Positions 8,534 to 16,657 of a stretch of 64,000 nt of DNA are shown here, one piece after another. The translations under genes and the position numbers were made by a program. The notes under the pieces are model-generated. The model ran no database searches and was not told the DNA's origin. It worked only from the letters and a program-made list of their open reading frames with translations. Source of the stretch: F22 sp963668535 (GTDB lineage: Bacteria > Bacteroidota > Bacteroidia > Bacteroidales > Bacteroidaceae). Position 1 is the stretch's first letter. Every line of letters begins with the position of its first letter. The stretch covers positions 2,356,001 to 2,420,000 of the forward strand of contig OY764867.1 of assembly GCA_963668535.1 (NCBI GenBank), given 5' to 3'.

Positions 8534-9073
8534 TTAGTTCTTCGATGGTCCGTGCCCAATCTCGCGTAGTCGGGCTTTCCTTTCTTCTACTAAGGCTCTC
8601 ACTTTTTTTAGCAGTGCCACCTCTAAGCGCAAATCCTCGTTTTCTTTCTTGAGTCTTTCCAGCTCAGTCAGTGGCTTTATATTCTTTTTTGGTCTTCCCA
8701 TACCTGTAGGTCTGCCACGCTTTTTACATTTACTTAGTGCATCTATGCCCTCTGTGCGCATCGTCTTTAACCATACACTTATCTGTTGAGAACTTGCACC
8801 ATACTTTAACGAAGCTGCATGCAAAGTTATATGGTTTTCTTCTATATCAAGAACAATTTTGCGCTTTAATGCATAGTCAGCCCTAATATTAGGCAGTTTT
8901 TGCAAGCCTAATATTCCTTCTTTTTGATAGCGTTACCATAAGACTTTTAGTCGCTGTTCACCTATTCCGTAGTTCCTATGGATAGAAGAAAAGGATATTC
9001 CATCTTCTAACATGTGCATATACCGAAGGCAATCTGATGGGGTATGTTTCTTTCTTGCTTTCTTTTTAATCAT
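8534..9073 (-). pseudogene. IS3-family orfA, copy 2, with premature stop
   Basis: The reading frame starts at the ATG at 9073-9071 and matches copy 1 OrfA, but a C-to-A change turns a serine codon (TCA in copy 1) into TAA at 8935-8933, about 46 codons in. The rest of the frame is intact down to the stop at 8534. Restart at an internal ATG (8905) would give 123 residues lacking the first HTH. Confidence 0.88.
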
Positions 9074-9234
9074 AATAAACCCCGAAAGTTTTTTGTCTAA
9101 CTTTCGGGGTTCATATCAAAAAGGGGCACACCTTTTTTTGTGTCTTATCCGTACGTTTTAGAAAGTCTATGTAATAAATACATCAGAATATCATTCTTTC
9201 AACTACAGTTTTCTCAAAAAAAAGGCATCGAAAC

Positions 9235-9265
9235 TTTGTTATTGTCGTAAAAGGTGGTATATTTG
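9235..9265 (+). promoter_or_regulatory. Promoter of the leu operon
   Basis: TTTG (9235-9238), a 19-bp spacer and TATATTTG (9258-9265). Transcription should start near 9272, about 16 bp before the leader-peptide ATG. Confidence 0.85.
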
Positions 9266-9287
9266 CATCATATTAATACCAATAAGT

Positions 9288-9356
9288 ATGCAACAGCAAG
9301 ATATTATTATTCGAATTACCCTCCTACTGAACTGGCTCTTACTAGGGCGAGGATAA
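9288..9356 (+). CDS. leuL: leu operon leader peptide (22 aa, Ile- and Leu-rich)
   Basis: ATG at 9288 opens a 22-codon frame ending in TAA at 9354-9356. Four Ile codons lie at 9303-9317 (three in a row) and six Leu codons in two triplets at 9321-9329 and 9336-9344. It sits between the promoter and a terminator that precedes leuA. This is the classic plan of a transcription-attenuation leader: ribosomes stall when charged tRNA-Leu or tRNA-Ile is scarce. The gene name is by analogy with other leader peptides. No function as a protein is expected. Confidence 0.85.
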   Translation: MQQQDIIIRITLLLNWLLLGRG

Positions 9357-9358
9357 AA

Positions 9359-9413
9359 GCATGGGATAGATAATGGTATCAAATTGATTGTTGAAGCCTT
9401 TCTCACCTCATGC
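9359..9413 (+). promoter_or_regulatory. Candidate antiterminator pairing of the leu attenuator
   Basis: GCATGGG (9359-9365), just after the leader stop codon, can pair with CTCATGC (9407-9413), which is part of the terminator arm and loop. A ribosome stalled on the Leu codons leaves 9359-9365 free, favouring this pairing. A ribosome that reaches the stop codon covers it, allowing the terminator. The pairing is my inference from complementarity. Confidence 0.5.
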
Positions 9414-9432
9414 GGGTCAGGAAGGTTTTTTT
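9397..9432 (+). terminator. Attenuator terminator of the leu operon
   Basis: CCTTTCT(C)ACC pairs with GG(G)T(C)AGGAAGG around a short loop (stem 9397-9425), followed by T7 (9426-9432). It lies 114 bp before leuA and after the leader peptide, so it can only serve as a regulated stop. Confidence 0.8.
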
Positions 9433-9546
9433 ATGCGATGACTTGTTCCACGCACGGACCAACTGATAATAACTAAGACAATATAACCACGCAGGATAAG
9501 ACGTGTTATCCGTAACGCATTCCTATCCACACAAAAACCATTAGGT

Positions 9547-11049
9547 ATGAAAGATAGATTATTTATTTTCGACACCACGCTAAGAGATGGCGAGCAAGTA
9601 CCCGGGTGCCAGCTTAATAAGGTAGAAAAGATTGAAGTGGCTAAAGCGCTTGAAGCCTTGGGAGTCGATGTCATAGAAGCAGGATTTCCTGTATCGAGTC
9701 CGGGAGACTTTGATTCCGTAGTAGAAATTTCTAAAGCCGTCACCTGGCCTACCATCTGTGCCCTTACTCGAGCCGTTCCAAAAGATATAGATGTTGCTGT
9801 AGAAGCACTGAAATTTGCTAAGAGAAAGCGCATCCATACAGGTATCGGTACCAGCGATTCTCATATTAAATACAAGTTCAATAGCAATCGTGAAGAAATC
9901 ATAGAGCGAGCTGTTGCAGCCGTTAAATACGCCCGTCGTTTTGTCGACGAAGTTGAGTTTTACGCTGAAGACGCAGGTCGTACCGACAATGCATATCTAG
10001 CTCGAGTTGTTGAAGCTGTCATTGCTGCAGGTGCCTCAGTGGTCAACATTCCTGACACCACTGGATATTGTCTTCCTTCCGAATATGGCGCTAAAATAAA
10101 GTATCTTTGCGACCATGTTTCCAATATCGATCAAGCCATACTATCTACCCACTGTCATAACGACCTAGGTATGGCCACCGCCAATACCATGGCCGGTGTG
10201 TTGAATGGAGCTCGCCAAGTAGAGGTGACTATCAATGGTATCGGTGAACGTGCAGGGAATACTGCCTTGGAAGAAATCGCCATGATCTGCAAGAGCCATG
10301 ACGACATCCCAGTAGATACTAATATCAATACTCGTCGCATTGCACCTACCAGTCGCATGGTATCTAGTTTGATGAATATGCCCGTACAACCCAACAAGGC
10401 TATTGTTGGTAAGAATGCATTTGCCCATTCTAGTGGTATTCACCAAGATGGTGTATTGAAAGATATGAGCACTTATGAAATCATAGACCCCAAGATGGTT
10501 GGTATCGACGAAAATGCGATTGTCTTGACAGCGCGTAGTGGACGTGCAGCTTTGAAGCACCGCCTGACTATACTTGGCGTTGAATTGGAAAAGAGTGCCC
10601 TAGATAGCGTGTATGAAGAGTTCTTGAAGTTGGCCGATAAGAAAAAAGAAATCACCGACGATGATATCTTGATCCTAGCAGGTCGTGATATCTCTAATAA
10701 TCGTCACATTCGATTGGAATATCTACAAGTTACTAGTGGAGTCGGTGTGCGTCCAGTAGCTAGCATAGGATTGAAGATTGCAGGAGAAAGCTTTGAAGCT
10801 GCATCCTCGGGCAACGGCCCAGTCGATGCTGCAATCAGTGCTGTCAAAAAGATCATCAATCGTAAGATGGAATTGAAAGAATTTACCATACAAAGTATCG
10901 ACAAAGGTTCCAACGACCTAGGTAAAGTCCATATGCAAGTCGAATATGAAGGAAGTATCTACTATGGATTTGGGGCCAATACCGACATTATTGGAGCGTC
11001 TGTAGAAGCCTTTATTGACTGTATCAACAAGTTCAAGAAGAGCGAATAG
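9547..11049 (+). CDS. leuA: 2-isopropylmalate synthase
   Basis: A 500-residue enzyme that condenses acetyl-CoA with 2-oxoisovalerate, the first committed step to leucine. DTTLRDGEQ near residue 9 gives the metal ligand and catalytic Arg; the metal-binding HxH motif is in STHCHNDLG near 199; GIGERAGN is near 225. The regulatory LeuA dimer domain occupies about 370-500 (SGNGPVDAA), where leucine feedback would bind. It is the first gene of a five-gene operon under the upstream attenuator. A second LeuA-like gene four places downstream probably has a different keto-acid substrate. Confidence 0.96.
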   Translation: MKDRLFIFDTTLRDGEQVPGCQLNKVEKIEVAKALEALGVDVIEAGFPVSSPGDFDSVVEISKAVTWPTICALTRAVPKDIDVAVEALKFAKRKRIHTGIGTSDSHIKYKFNSNREEIIERAVAAVKYARRFVDEVEFYAEDAGRTDNAYLARVVEAVIAAGASVVNIPDTTGYCLPSEYGAKIKYLCDHVSNIDQAILSTHCHNDLGMATANTMAGVLNGARQVEVTINGIGERAGNTALEEIAMICKSHDDIPVDTNINTRRIAPTSRMVSSLMNMPVQPNKAIVGKNAFAHSSGIHQDGVLKDMSTYEIIDPKMVGIDENAIVLTARSGRAALKHRLTILGVELEKSALDSVYEEFLKLADKKKEITDDDILILAGRDISNNRHIRLEYLQVTSGVGVRPVASIGLKIAGESFEAASSGNGPVDAAISAVKKIINRKMELKEFTIQSIDKGSNDLGKVHMQVEYEGSIYYGFGANTDIIGASVEAFIDCINKFKKSE

Positions 11050-11102
11050 TCCATCGTGACCACACGAATAATCAAAGAATAACTAAGCAATATAATTATA
11101 AA

Positions 11103-12515
11103 ATGACGACTACAAAAAAAACATTGTTTGATAAGATTTGGGATAGCCATATTGTGCACCAAGTACAAGATGGACCCACCCAACTATACATAGATCGACT
11201 ATACTGCCATGAGGTGACCTCACCGCAGGCCTTCTCAGGATTGAAAGCACGTGGCATTACTTGCTTCCGTCCAGAGAAGATCTTCTGCATGCCCGATCAC
11301 AACACCCCTACACACGATCAAGACCAAGAGATCGAAGATCCTGTATCGCGCAATCAAGTCAAGACGCTTGAAGAAAATGCCCAATACTTTGGATTGGCTC
11401 ATTTTGGTATGATGGATAAGCGCAATGGGATTATCCATGTTGTCGGACCAGAACGTGGACTTACCCTTCCAGGCATGACCATTGTGTGTGGCGATAGCCA
11501 CACATCAACCCATGGGGCTATGGGAGCGGTTGCTTTTGGTATCGGAACCAGTGAAGTCGAAATGGTGATGGCCTCTCAGTGTGTGCTTCAAAGCAAACCA
11601 AAGAGCATGCGCATCCGTGTAGAAGGCGCCCTTCGTCCAGGCGTTACCGCCAAAGATATGGCCCTATATATTATTGCTCAGCAAACAACAGGAGGAGCCA
11701 CAGGATACTTTGTAGAATATGCAGGTGAAGCCGTGCGCAACTTGAGTATGGAAGGCCGTTTGACGCTTTGTAACCTATCTATCGAGATGGGAGCTCGTGG
11801 CGGTATGATTGCCCCAGATGAGACCACCTTTGCTTATATCAAGGGCCGTGAATATGCCCCAAGTGGAGCTGAGTGGGATGCTAAAGTTGCCGAATGGACT
11901 GCACTATGTACCGATGAAGGTGCGCAATATGACCGTGAAGTCGTATATGATGCAGCAGATATTAGCCCGATGATAACTTATGGTACCAATCCTGGTATGG
12001 GCATGGGCATTGCCGACAGTATACCAGCAGTAGCCACTGTAGCAGATGAGGCACAAACTTCTTATAAGAAATCATTGCAATATATGGGATTTGAGGCCGA
12101 ACAACAAGTATTGGGTACTCCAGTAGATTACGTATTCTTGGGCTCTTGTACCAATGGACGTATCGAAGACTTCCGTGCTTTTGCCGATTTGGTCAAAGGA
12201 CATCATAAAGCCGAACATGTCGTTGCATGGTTGGTGCCAGGTTCATGGATTGTCGACGAACAGATACGTGCCGAAGGATTAGATACAGTTTTGGAAGAAG
12301 CTGGTTTCGTTATTCGTCAACCAGGATGTTCTGCTTGTTTGGCGATGAACGACGATAAAGTGCCCGCAGGTAAACTCTCCGTATCGACCTCTAATCGTAA
12401 TTTTGAAGGTCGCCAAGGTCCAGGTGCACGCACCATGTTGGCCTCACCGCTTACCGCAGCCGCTGCTGCCATCACAGGTGTCGTGACCGATCCTCGTACC
12501 CTTATGGGCGTATAA
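11103..12515 (+). CDS. leuC: 3-isopropylmalate dehydratase large subunit
   Basis: A 470-residue aconitase-family subunit. With LeuD it isomerises 2-isopropylmalate to 3-isopropylmalate, and in related pathways citramalate to methylmalate. Cluster-binding cysteines are visible in LGSCTNGRIEDFR near residue 350 and PGCSACLAMNDD near 408. The N-terminal VCGDSHTSTHGA segment is intact. It begins 53 bp after leuA and precedes leuD by 27 bp. Confidence 0.97.
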   Translation: MTTTKKTLFDKIWDSHIVHQVQDGPTQLYIDRLYCHEVTSPQAFSGLKARGITCFRPEKIFCMPDHNTPTHDQDQEIEDPVSRNQVKTLEENAQYFGLAHFGMMDKRNGIIHVVGPERGLTLPGMTIVCGDSHTSTHGAMGAVAFGIGTSEVEMVMASQCVLQSKPKSMRIRVEGALRPGVTAKDMALYIIAQQTTGGATGYFVEYAGEAVRNLSMEGRLTLCNLSIEMGARGGMIAPDETTFAYIKGREYAPSGAEWDAKVAEWTALCTDEGAQYDREVVYDAADISPMITYGTNPGMGMGIADSIPAVATVADEAQTSYKKSLQYMGFEAEQQVLGTPVDYVFLGSCTNGRIEDFRAFADLVKGHHKAEHVVAWLVPGSWIVDEQIRAEGLDTVLEEAGFVIRQPGCSACLAMNDDKVPAGKLSVSTSNRNFEGRQGPGARTMLASPLTAAAAAITGVVTDPRTLMGV

Positions 12516-12542
12516 TCCATATTAATTCCAAACAATAGCATA

Positions 12543-13127
12543 ATGAAAAATAAATTCAATATACTTCGTTCTACTATGGTGCCATTGCCCCTAGAAAATG
12601 TAGACACCGATCAAATTATACCCGCTCGTTTCTTGAAAGCCACCACACGCGAAGGCTTTGGCGATAACCTCTTTCGTGATTGGCGTTACGACAAGAACGA
12701 CCAACCCATCGATGGTTTCGTCCTAAACAACCCGACCTATACAGGTGAAGTGCTTGTGGCTGGTAAGAATTTTGGTAGCGGCTCTAGTCGTGAACACGCT
12801 GCTTGGGCCATCGCAGGATACGGATTTCGCGTTGTGATATCCAGTTTCTTTGCCGATATTTTCAAGCAAAATGCAATGAATAATTTTGTGCTCCCCGTTG
12901 TTGTCAGCGAGACTTTCCTGAAAGAGCTTTTCGACTCCATCGCACAAAATCCTACCACCGAAGTCGAAGTGAATCTACCCGAACAAACAGTGACCAATCT
13001 TGCGACAGGTCTGTCTGAGTCGTTTGATATCAATGGATACAAAAAACACTGTTTGACCGAAGGGCTAGATGACATCGATTTTCTACTGTCTAATAAAGAA
13101 GAAATCGAAGCCTGGGAAAATAAGTAA
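12543..13127 (+). CDS. leuD: 3-isopropylmalate dehydratase small subunit
   Basis: A 194-residue swivel-domain partner of LeuC. VDTDQIIPARFLK lies near residue 20 and the substrate-contacting GSGSSREHAAWA near 79. Length is typical. Its stop codon overlaps the start of the next gene (TAATG at 13125-13129), which suggests translational coupling with the cimA-like synthase. Confidence 0.97.
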   Translation: MKNKFNILRSTMVPLPLENVDTDQIIPARFLKATTREGFGDNLFRDWRYDKNDQPIDGFVLNNPTYTGEVLVAGKNFGSGSSREHAAWAIAGYGFRVVISSFFADIFKQNAMNNFVLPVVVSETFLKELFDSIAQNPTTEVEVNLPEQTVTNLATGLSESFDINGYKKHCLTEGLDDIDFLLSNKEEIEAWENK

Positions 13128-14683
13128 TGAAGAAGCAAGTACACATCGAAATCATGGATACCACCCTGCGCGATGGTGAACAGACGAGTGGGGTTACTTT
13201 TGTACCCCACGAGAAACTGTTCATTGCCCGTCAGCTGCTGGAGGAAGTTCATGTAGATCGCATCGAAGTCGGTTCGGCTCGAGTTTCAGAAGGAGAAGCC
13301 CAAGCTGTCAAGATGATATGCGATTGGGCCGCACAGCATGATATGTTGGAACGCATCGAAGTGCTTGGATTTGTCGACAATGGCTATTCCGTCGATTGGA
13401 TTCATGAGGTAGGCGGTCAAGTCATTAACCTCTTGTGTAAGGGGTCACGTAAACACTGTGAAGGTCAATTAAGCAAGACCTTGGAGCAGCATATAAAAGA
13501 CATCAAATCCACGATTATCTATGCACATAGTCGATCGTTGACCGTCAACCTCTACCTGGAGGATTGGAGTAACGGGATGAAAGATGATCCCGAGTACGTG
13601 TATGTACTCGTTGAGAGCCTTTTGGATATGGGTATTAAGCGCTTTATGCTTCCCGATACCCTCGGTGTGCTCAACCCCTTGGAAGTCATCAACTACGTAC
13701 GTCAGATGAAGAAGCGCTTCCCCGATCTTCACTTTGATTTCCACGCACACAATGACTATGACCTAGCCGTCAGCAATGTCTTGGCAGCCGTGTTGAGTAG
13801 AGTCAGTGGCCTGCACACCACCATCAATGGATTGGGTGAACGAGCAGGTAATGCCCCATTGGCCAGCGTGCAAGCCATTTTGAAAGACCATTTTCAAGCG
13901 CATACCAATATCGTCGAAGAGAAACTCAATGACGTGAGTCGCATTGTCGAGAGTTATTCGGGTATCCGTATCCCAGCCAACCAACCGATCGTAGGCAAGA
14001 ATGTCTTTACCCAAGTAGCTGGTGTGCATGCCGATGGAGACAACAAAAACAACCTCTATTGCAATGACCTAGCTCCTGAGCGATTTGGTCGTCAGCGAGA
14101 ATATGCCCTTGGCAAGATGAGTGGTCGAGCCAATATCCGTAAGAACCTCGAAGCCATGGGCTATGACAATCTCAGCGAAGAGGCCATGAAGGAACTGACC
14201 GAAAGAATCATCCAGTTGGGCGACCGCAAGAAAGCCGTCACCCCCGATGATTTGCCTTATTTGATCAGTGATGTGCTCAAGCACGAATATGAAGAAGAAA
14301 AAGTTAAACTGCTGCATTATTTCGTGACCCTAGCACAAGGCCTCAAACCCGTAGCCACCCTCAAGTTGCTTGTCGATGACATGGAATACGAAGCCAGTGC
14401 CAGTGGAGCAGGGCAGTACGATGCATTTATGCACGCCCTCAAGCACGTCTACCATAAAGTATTGCACCGCGATTTACCAACGTTGCTCGATTACGAGGTA
14501 ACCATTCCTCCTGGTGGACGTACCCAAGCCATGGTGCAAACCGTCATAAAGTGGGAATACCACGGACGAGTATTTTCTACCCGTGGGCTGGATGCCGACC
14601 AAACCGAAGCCGCCATCCTATCCACCATTAAGATGCTCAACATTATTGAGCAAGAAGCCCTCCTACCTAAAGTCGATTCATAA
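13127..14683 (+). CDS. cimA: LeuA-family synthase, probable citramalate synthase
   Basis: A 518-residue member of the isopropylmalate/homocitrate/citramalate synthase family: DTTLRDGEQTSG near residue 11, the HxH metal motif in FHAHNDYDLA near 206, GLGERAGNAPLA near 230, and a C-terminal regulatory domain from about 390 (ASASGAGQYDA). A leuA is already present, so a citramalate role (pyruvate plus acetyl-CoA to citramalate) is the likeliest: LeuC, LeuD and LeuB could then make 2-oxobutyrate for isoleucine. This fits the Ile codons in the leader peptide. Homologues at the same place in Bacteroides are usually named only as alpha-isopropylmalate/homocitrate synthase family. The symbol is tentative; family membership is secure. 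Confidence 0.75.
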   Translation: MKKQVHIEIMDTTLRDGEQTSGVTFVPHEKLFIARQLLEEVHVDRIEVGSARVSEGEAQAVKMICDWAAQHDMLERIEVLGFVDNGYSVDWIHEVGGQVINLLCKGSRKHCEGQLSKTLEQHIKDIKSTIIYAHSRSLTVNLYLEDWSNGMKDDPEYVYVLVESLLDMGIKRFMLPDTLGVLNPLEVINYVRQMKKRFPDLHFDFHAHNDYDLAVSNVLAAVLSRVSGLHTTINGLGERAGNAPLASVQAILKDHFQAHTNIVEEKLNDVSRIVESYSGIRIPANQPIVGKNVFTQVAGVHADGDNKNNLYCNDLAPERFGRQREYALGKMSGRANIRKNLEAMGYDNLSEEAMKELTERIIQLGDRKKAVTPDDLPYLISDVLKHEYEEEKVKLLHYFVTLAQGLKPVATLKLLVDDMEYEASASGAGQYDAFMHALKHVYHKVLHRDLPTLLDYEVTIPPGGRTQAMVQTVIKWEYHGRVFSTRGLDADQTEAAILSTIKMLNIIEQEALLPKVDS

Positions 14684-14769
14684 CATATGATGCCGGCAGG
14701 GAGATTCGCCTATATCCATATGGTATAGGAAATGATAACTAGAACCCTAAAACAAGAAATAAAAAAATT

Positions 14770-15849
14770 ATGAGCGTAATGAATATTGCCGTCCTACCAG
14801 GTGATGGCATCGGACCAGAGATTATCGACGAAGCAGTCAAAGTGATGAAAGCCGTAGGCAAACACTTTGGACATAAGATAGACTTTCGCTATGGATATGT
14901 TGGAGCAGCAGCCATCGACCGCATGGGCAATCCATATCCAGAAGAAACCCACCAACTATGTATGAAGAGCGATGCAGTGCTCTTTGGTGCCGTAGGCCAT
15001 CCCCGCTTCGACAACGACCCATCGGCTAAGGTACGTCCAGAACAAGGACTACTTGCCATGCGTAAACAACTAGGTCTGTATGCCAATATCCGTCCAGTGA
15101 CCACCTTTCCAGCGTTGATTCACAAATCACCACTTCGTGCAGATTTGGTAGAAGGTGCCGATTTTATGTGTATCCGTGAATTGACAGGCGGTTTGTATTT
15201 CGGTCGTCCACAAGGACGTAGCGAAGATGGCAATGTAGCCTACGATACCTGCGTGTACAGTCGCGAAGAAGTCGAACGCATCGTGCGTCTATCATACCAA
15301 TTCGCCATGAAGCGTCGTAAGAAACTCACCATCGTCGACAAAGCCAATGTATTGGCCACTTCTCGTCTATGGCGTGAAGTATCCAAAGAGATAGAACCTG
15401 AATTTCCAGAAGTAGAAACAGAATACATGTTTGTCGATAATGCGGCTATGCGCATGATTCAATGGCCTACCTCATTTGATGTCATGGTGACCGAAAACAT
15501 GTTTGGTGACATTTTGACCGACGAAGGCTCTGTCATCACAGGATCTATGGGATTGCTTCCTTCCGCATCTGTGGGTGTACACACCTCTGTTTTCGAGCCC
15601 ATCCATGGGTCTTGGCCAGAAGCCGCAGGACAGCAGAAAGCCAATCCATTGGCCACTATCCTGAGTGCAGCCATGCTTTTTGAATATGCTTTCGATATGA
15701 AGGAAGAGGGGCAACTCATCCGCCAAGCAGTTCAAGCATCTATGGACGCCCACGCATGCACAGCCGATATTCAAGTGGCCGATAAAGCAGCCTTGACTAC
15801 CGCCGAAGTAGGCGACTGGATCGTTCAATATATCGATGAAAAAGCCTAA
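14770..15849 (+). CDS. leuB: 3-isopropylmalate dehydrogenase
   Basis: A 359-residue NAD-dependent oxidative decarboxylase of the isocitrate/isopropylmalate dehydrogenase family, last specific step to leucine. Signatures are LPGDGIGPEI at the N-terminus, RELTGGLYFG near 140, DNAAMRMI near 224, and the metal-binding NMFGDILTDEGSVITGSMG near 245. It lies 86 bp after the cimA-like gene. I see no strong terminator between it and the following AraC-like gene. Confidence 0.97.
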   Translation: MSVMNIAVLPGDGIGPEIIDEAVKVMKAVGKHFGHKIDFRYGYVGAAAIDRMGNPYPEETHQLCMKSDAVLFGAVGHPRFDNDPSAKVRPEQGLLAMRKQLGLYANIRPVTTFPALIHKSPLRADLVEGADFMCIRELTGGLYFGRPQGRSEDGNVAYDTCVYSREEVERIVRLSYQFAMKRRKKLTIVDKANVLATSRLWREVSKEIEPEFPEVETEYMFVDNAAMRMIQWPTSFDVMVTENMFGDILTDEGSVITGSMGLLPSASVGVHTSVFEPIHGSWPEAAGQQKANPLATILSAAMLFEYAFDMKEEGQLIRQAVQASMDAHACTADIQVADKAALTTAEVGDWIVQYIDEKA

Positions 15850-15988
15850 TTTTGTAGCATAATTGTCATAAAAGGATGTAATCTGGGTTTAATAGAGAGG
15901 AAAAATATTTAATTATTTGTACGAGTAGGGAATAATAGCCAATTTTGTATGGCAATATAACCCAAAACCTCACATTGATAGATTAAAT

Positions 15989-16435
15989 ATGGATTCTAAG
16001 ACAGAAGAATTAGTGCTCAAATTAAAACCCACTAGAAGTTTAGACCCAGTTTACTTCCAAACAGTCGATCCTAGAAAAGCCGATGCTATCGCCGAAGAGC
16101 TGCTGCGCTTAATTGTCTCGGAGAAAATATATCGACAAACCGACATAAGCGCCAAAGCAGTCAGCGAGATGCTTGGAGTCAAGTCCAGAGATTTCTCCGC
16201 TATTGTCAATATGCGCTTTGCTCAAAGTTTTCCGGCACTGATCAACGAATATCGTGTCAGAGAAGTGCAATTTCTCCTCAAAGACTTGCGTTTGCGCGAT
16301 GTCAGCGTTTGGGAAATCGGAAAACTTGTCGGTTACAAGAATCGTCAATCGTTTTATTCGGCTTTTACCAAGATTATGGGATATTCACCTCAAGAATGGA
16401 GAAAATTATTTCTTCCTCATTTTGAAAAAGACTGA
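15989..16435 (+). CDS. AraC-type helix-turn-helix protein, short
   Basis: A 148-residue protein whose C-terminal 90 residues form an AraC/XylS-like double HTH: ISAKAVSEMLGVKSRDFSAIVN as the first helix pair and VWEIGKLVGYKNRQSFYSAF...GYSPQEWRK as the second, with the typical closing Y-S-P-x-x-W-R. There is no sugar-binding or receiver domain, only a 40-residue N-terminal arm. It may be a stand-alone regulator. It follows leuB on the same strand, but 140 bp away, so control of the leu operon is not shown. A terminator follows at 16463. Confidence 0.7.
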   Translation: MDSKTEELVLKLKPTRSLDPVYFQTVDPRKADAIAEELLRLIVSEKIYRQTDISAKAVSEMLGVKSRDFSAIVNMRFAQSFPALINEYRVREVQFLLKDLRLRDVSVWEIGKLVGYKNRQSFYSAFTKIMGYSPQEWRKLFLPHFEKD

Positions 16436-16462
16436 TTAATATATCCCTTATACTGGTTTCTG

Positions 16463-16517
16463 AAAGACCCATGCCCCATCCATCGCATAGACATGCGATA
16501 GTGGAGTATGGGTCTTT
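16463..16517 (+). terminator. Terminator after the AraC-like gene
   Basis: AAAGACCCAT at the left pairs with ATGGGTCTTT at the right. An inner stem CATCGCAT/ATGCGATA extends it, and T-rich sequence follows. Confidence 0.75.
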
Positions 16518-16657
16518 ATTTTAGAAAAAACTTGACAACTTGCCCCTAATTTGTGTTCAATCGTTGGGATAAAGTCGGATTCATATCCAAAAGAATCAAT
16601 TTGGCACATCCCTTGTTACTAATCTCTCTACATTAATGAGAATAAAAAAAATAGCGT

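Larger units (their letters stand above)
7661..9118 (-). mobile_element. IS3-family insertion sequence, copy 2 (1458 bp, orfA broken)
   Basis: Same length and nearly the same sequence as copy 1, in opposite orientation. Terminal bases are TGAAGTGACCCC at the left and the complement of TGATATGAACCCC at the right, with AAA on both sides. The orfB end faces the host gene (valS), as in copy 1. orfA carries an in-frame stop, so this copy probably depends on transposase from another copy. Confidence 0.9.
7646..9139 (+). terminator. Terminator of valS, split by IS copy 2
   Basis: AAGGTGTGCCC (7646-7656, approximately) pairs with GGGCACACCTT (right arm 9124-9134), followed by a run of T to 9139. Removing the IS and one AAA duplicate restores a hairpin with a GAAA-type loop and a T tract 28 bp after the valS stop codon. 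The IS lies exactly in the loop. Confidence 0.8.
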
